64,000 nucleotides of DNA from Caballeronia jiangsuensis (GTDB taxonomy: Bacteria > Pseudomonadota > Gammaproteobacteria > Burkholderiales > Burkholderiaceae), in the NCBI GenBank assembly GCA_000648925.1, contig JFHF01000010.1:114719-178718 (forward strand), given 5' to 3'. Under the pieces are notes generated by a model. That model was not told where the DNA came from and searched no databases. It worked only from the letters and a program-made list of their open reading frames with translations. This document shows, in pieces, positions 63,924 through 64,000 of the stretch (position 1 is its first letter; each line of letters opens with the position of its first letter). The translations under genes and the position numbers were made by a program.

Positions 63924-64000
63924 CGGGGGCACTCGCTACTGCCGGGCCATTAGGCCAATCGTCTGTGCCGCGGCCGGTGTGAAGTGCTTAGGCTGGGGAT

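Larger units (their letters stand above)
63383..64000. repeat. Non-coding repeat-rich region
   Basis: 618 bases after manB. Open frames here translate the palindrome below on both strands (FFAAAKKVT) and are not real proteins. It contains an 11-bp-arm perfect palindrome and a ~100-bp-arm inverted repeat, both listed. The CTTTCTTTG...CAAAGAAAG sequence is of a kind I recall from many Burkholderia-type intergenic regions, so a dispersed family is likely. Confidence 0.65.

Noticed and set aside
63461..63953. Open frames in the terminal repeat region
   Set aside because: They translate a palindrome (FFAAAKKVT on both strands) and an inverted repeat.

Overview
The window is a GC-rich chromosomal segment from a Burkholderia sensu lato bacterium, most like Caballeronia or Paraburkholderia. 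I base this on the pyrB-pyrC-plsC-apaH block leading into rfbBACD, the proteobacterial protein sequences, and the repeat family at the right end. No database search was possible, so the genus is an inference. Nearly everything after the first 3 kb makes, modifies or exports surface polysaccharide. I found no tRNA, rRNA, CRISPR array or transposase.

Layout. (1) 1-3062: end of pyrB, a dihydroorotase-like gene that lacks the metal-binding HxH motif, plsC, and apaH facing the other way. (2) 3.4-23.0 kb: an ABC-transporter-dependent O-antigen locus. It has rfbBACD for dTDP-L-rhamnose, a rhamnosyltransferase-like gene, a tandem GT2 protein, wzm/wzt, two paralogous GT4-GT2 fusions around an unfamiliar GT-B-like gene, a pyruvyltransferase-like gene, a GT2-GT4 fusion in reversed domain order, and a methyltransferase. 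(3) 23.6-29.6 kb: a three-gene overlapping operon resembling phage-type gtr (serotype-converting) cassettes, a DUF2142 membrane protein and an FkbM methyltransferase. (4) 29.7-33.6 kb: gtrA-like, dprE2-like, dprE1-like and a HAD-UbiA fusion, which together match the polyprenyl-phosphate D-arabinofuranose (DPA) pathway of mycobacteria. (5) 33.8-39.8 kb: a GT2, an SDR epimerase, a WbpL-type initiating transferase, WbpM/CapD dehydratase and a GT9-like gene, which close the O-antigen locus. (6) 39.8-45.4 kb: regulators (LysR and two paralogous AraC/GlxA-type), a PAP2 phosphatase, a Gmm Nudix hydrolase, and a 1.1-kb gene-free AT-richer stretch. (7) 45.6-63.4 kb: a Wzx/Wzy-dependent exopolysaccharide locus with manC, wcaJ, wza, wzc, a Wzy candidate, a second GlcNAc-1-P-transferase-like gene, galE, two glycosyltransferases, wzx and manB. 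(8) 63.4-64 kb: non-coding repeats with a perfect short palindrome and a ~100-bp-arm imperfect inverted repeat.

Working model (inference). WbpL starts a chain on undecaprenyl phosphate. Rhamnosyl- and other transferases extend it, Wzm/Wzt export it, and the gtr-like cassette and the DPA cassette add side decorations from lipid-linked sugars on the periplasmic side. The manC-to-manB locus makes a separate mannose- and galactose-containing exopolysaccharide through WcaJ, Wzx, Wzy, Wza and Wzc.

Most notable observations: the DPA-like cassette inside a proteobacterial O-antigen locus, with a natural alanine at the position of the benzothiazinone-target cysteine of DprE1; the three two-domain glycosyltransferases; the gtr-like operon with 21-bp tandem repeats upstream; a decayed duplicate of the 33.7-kb promoter region at 23.2 kb; and a truncated OpgC-like acyltransferase ORF at 54.9 kb.
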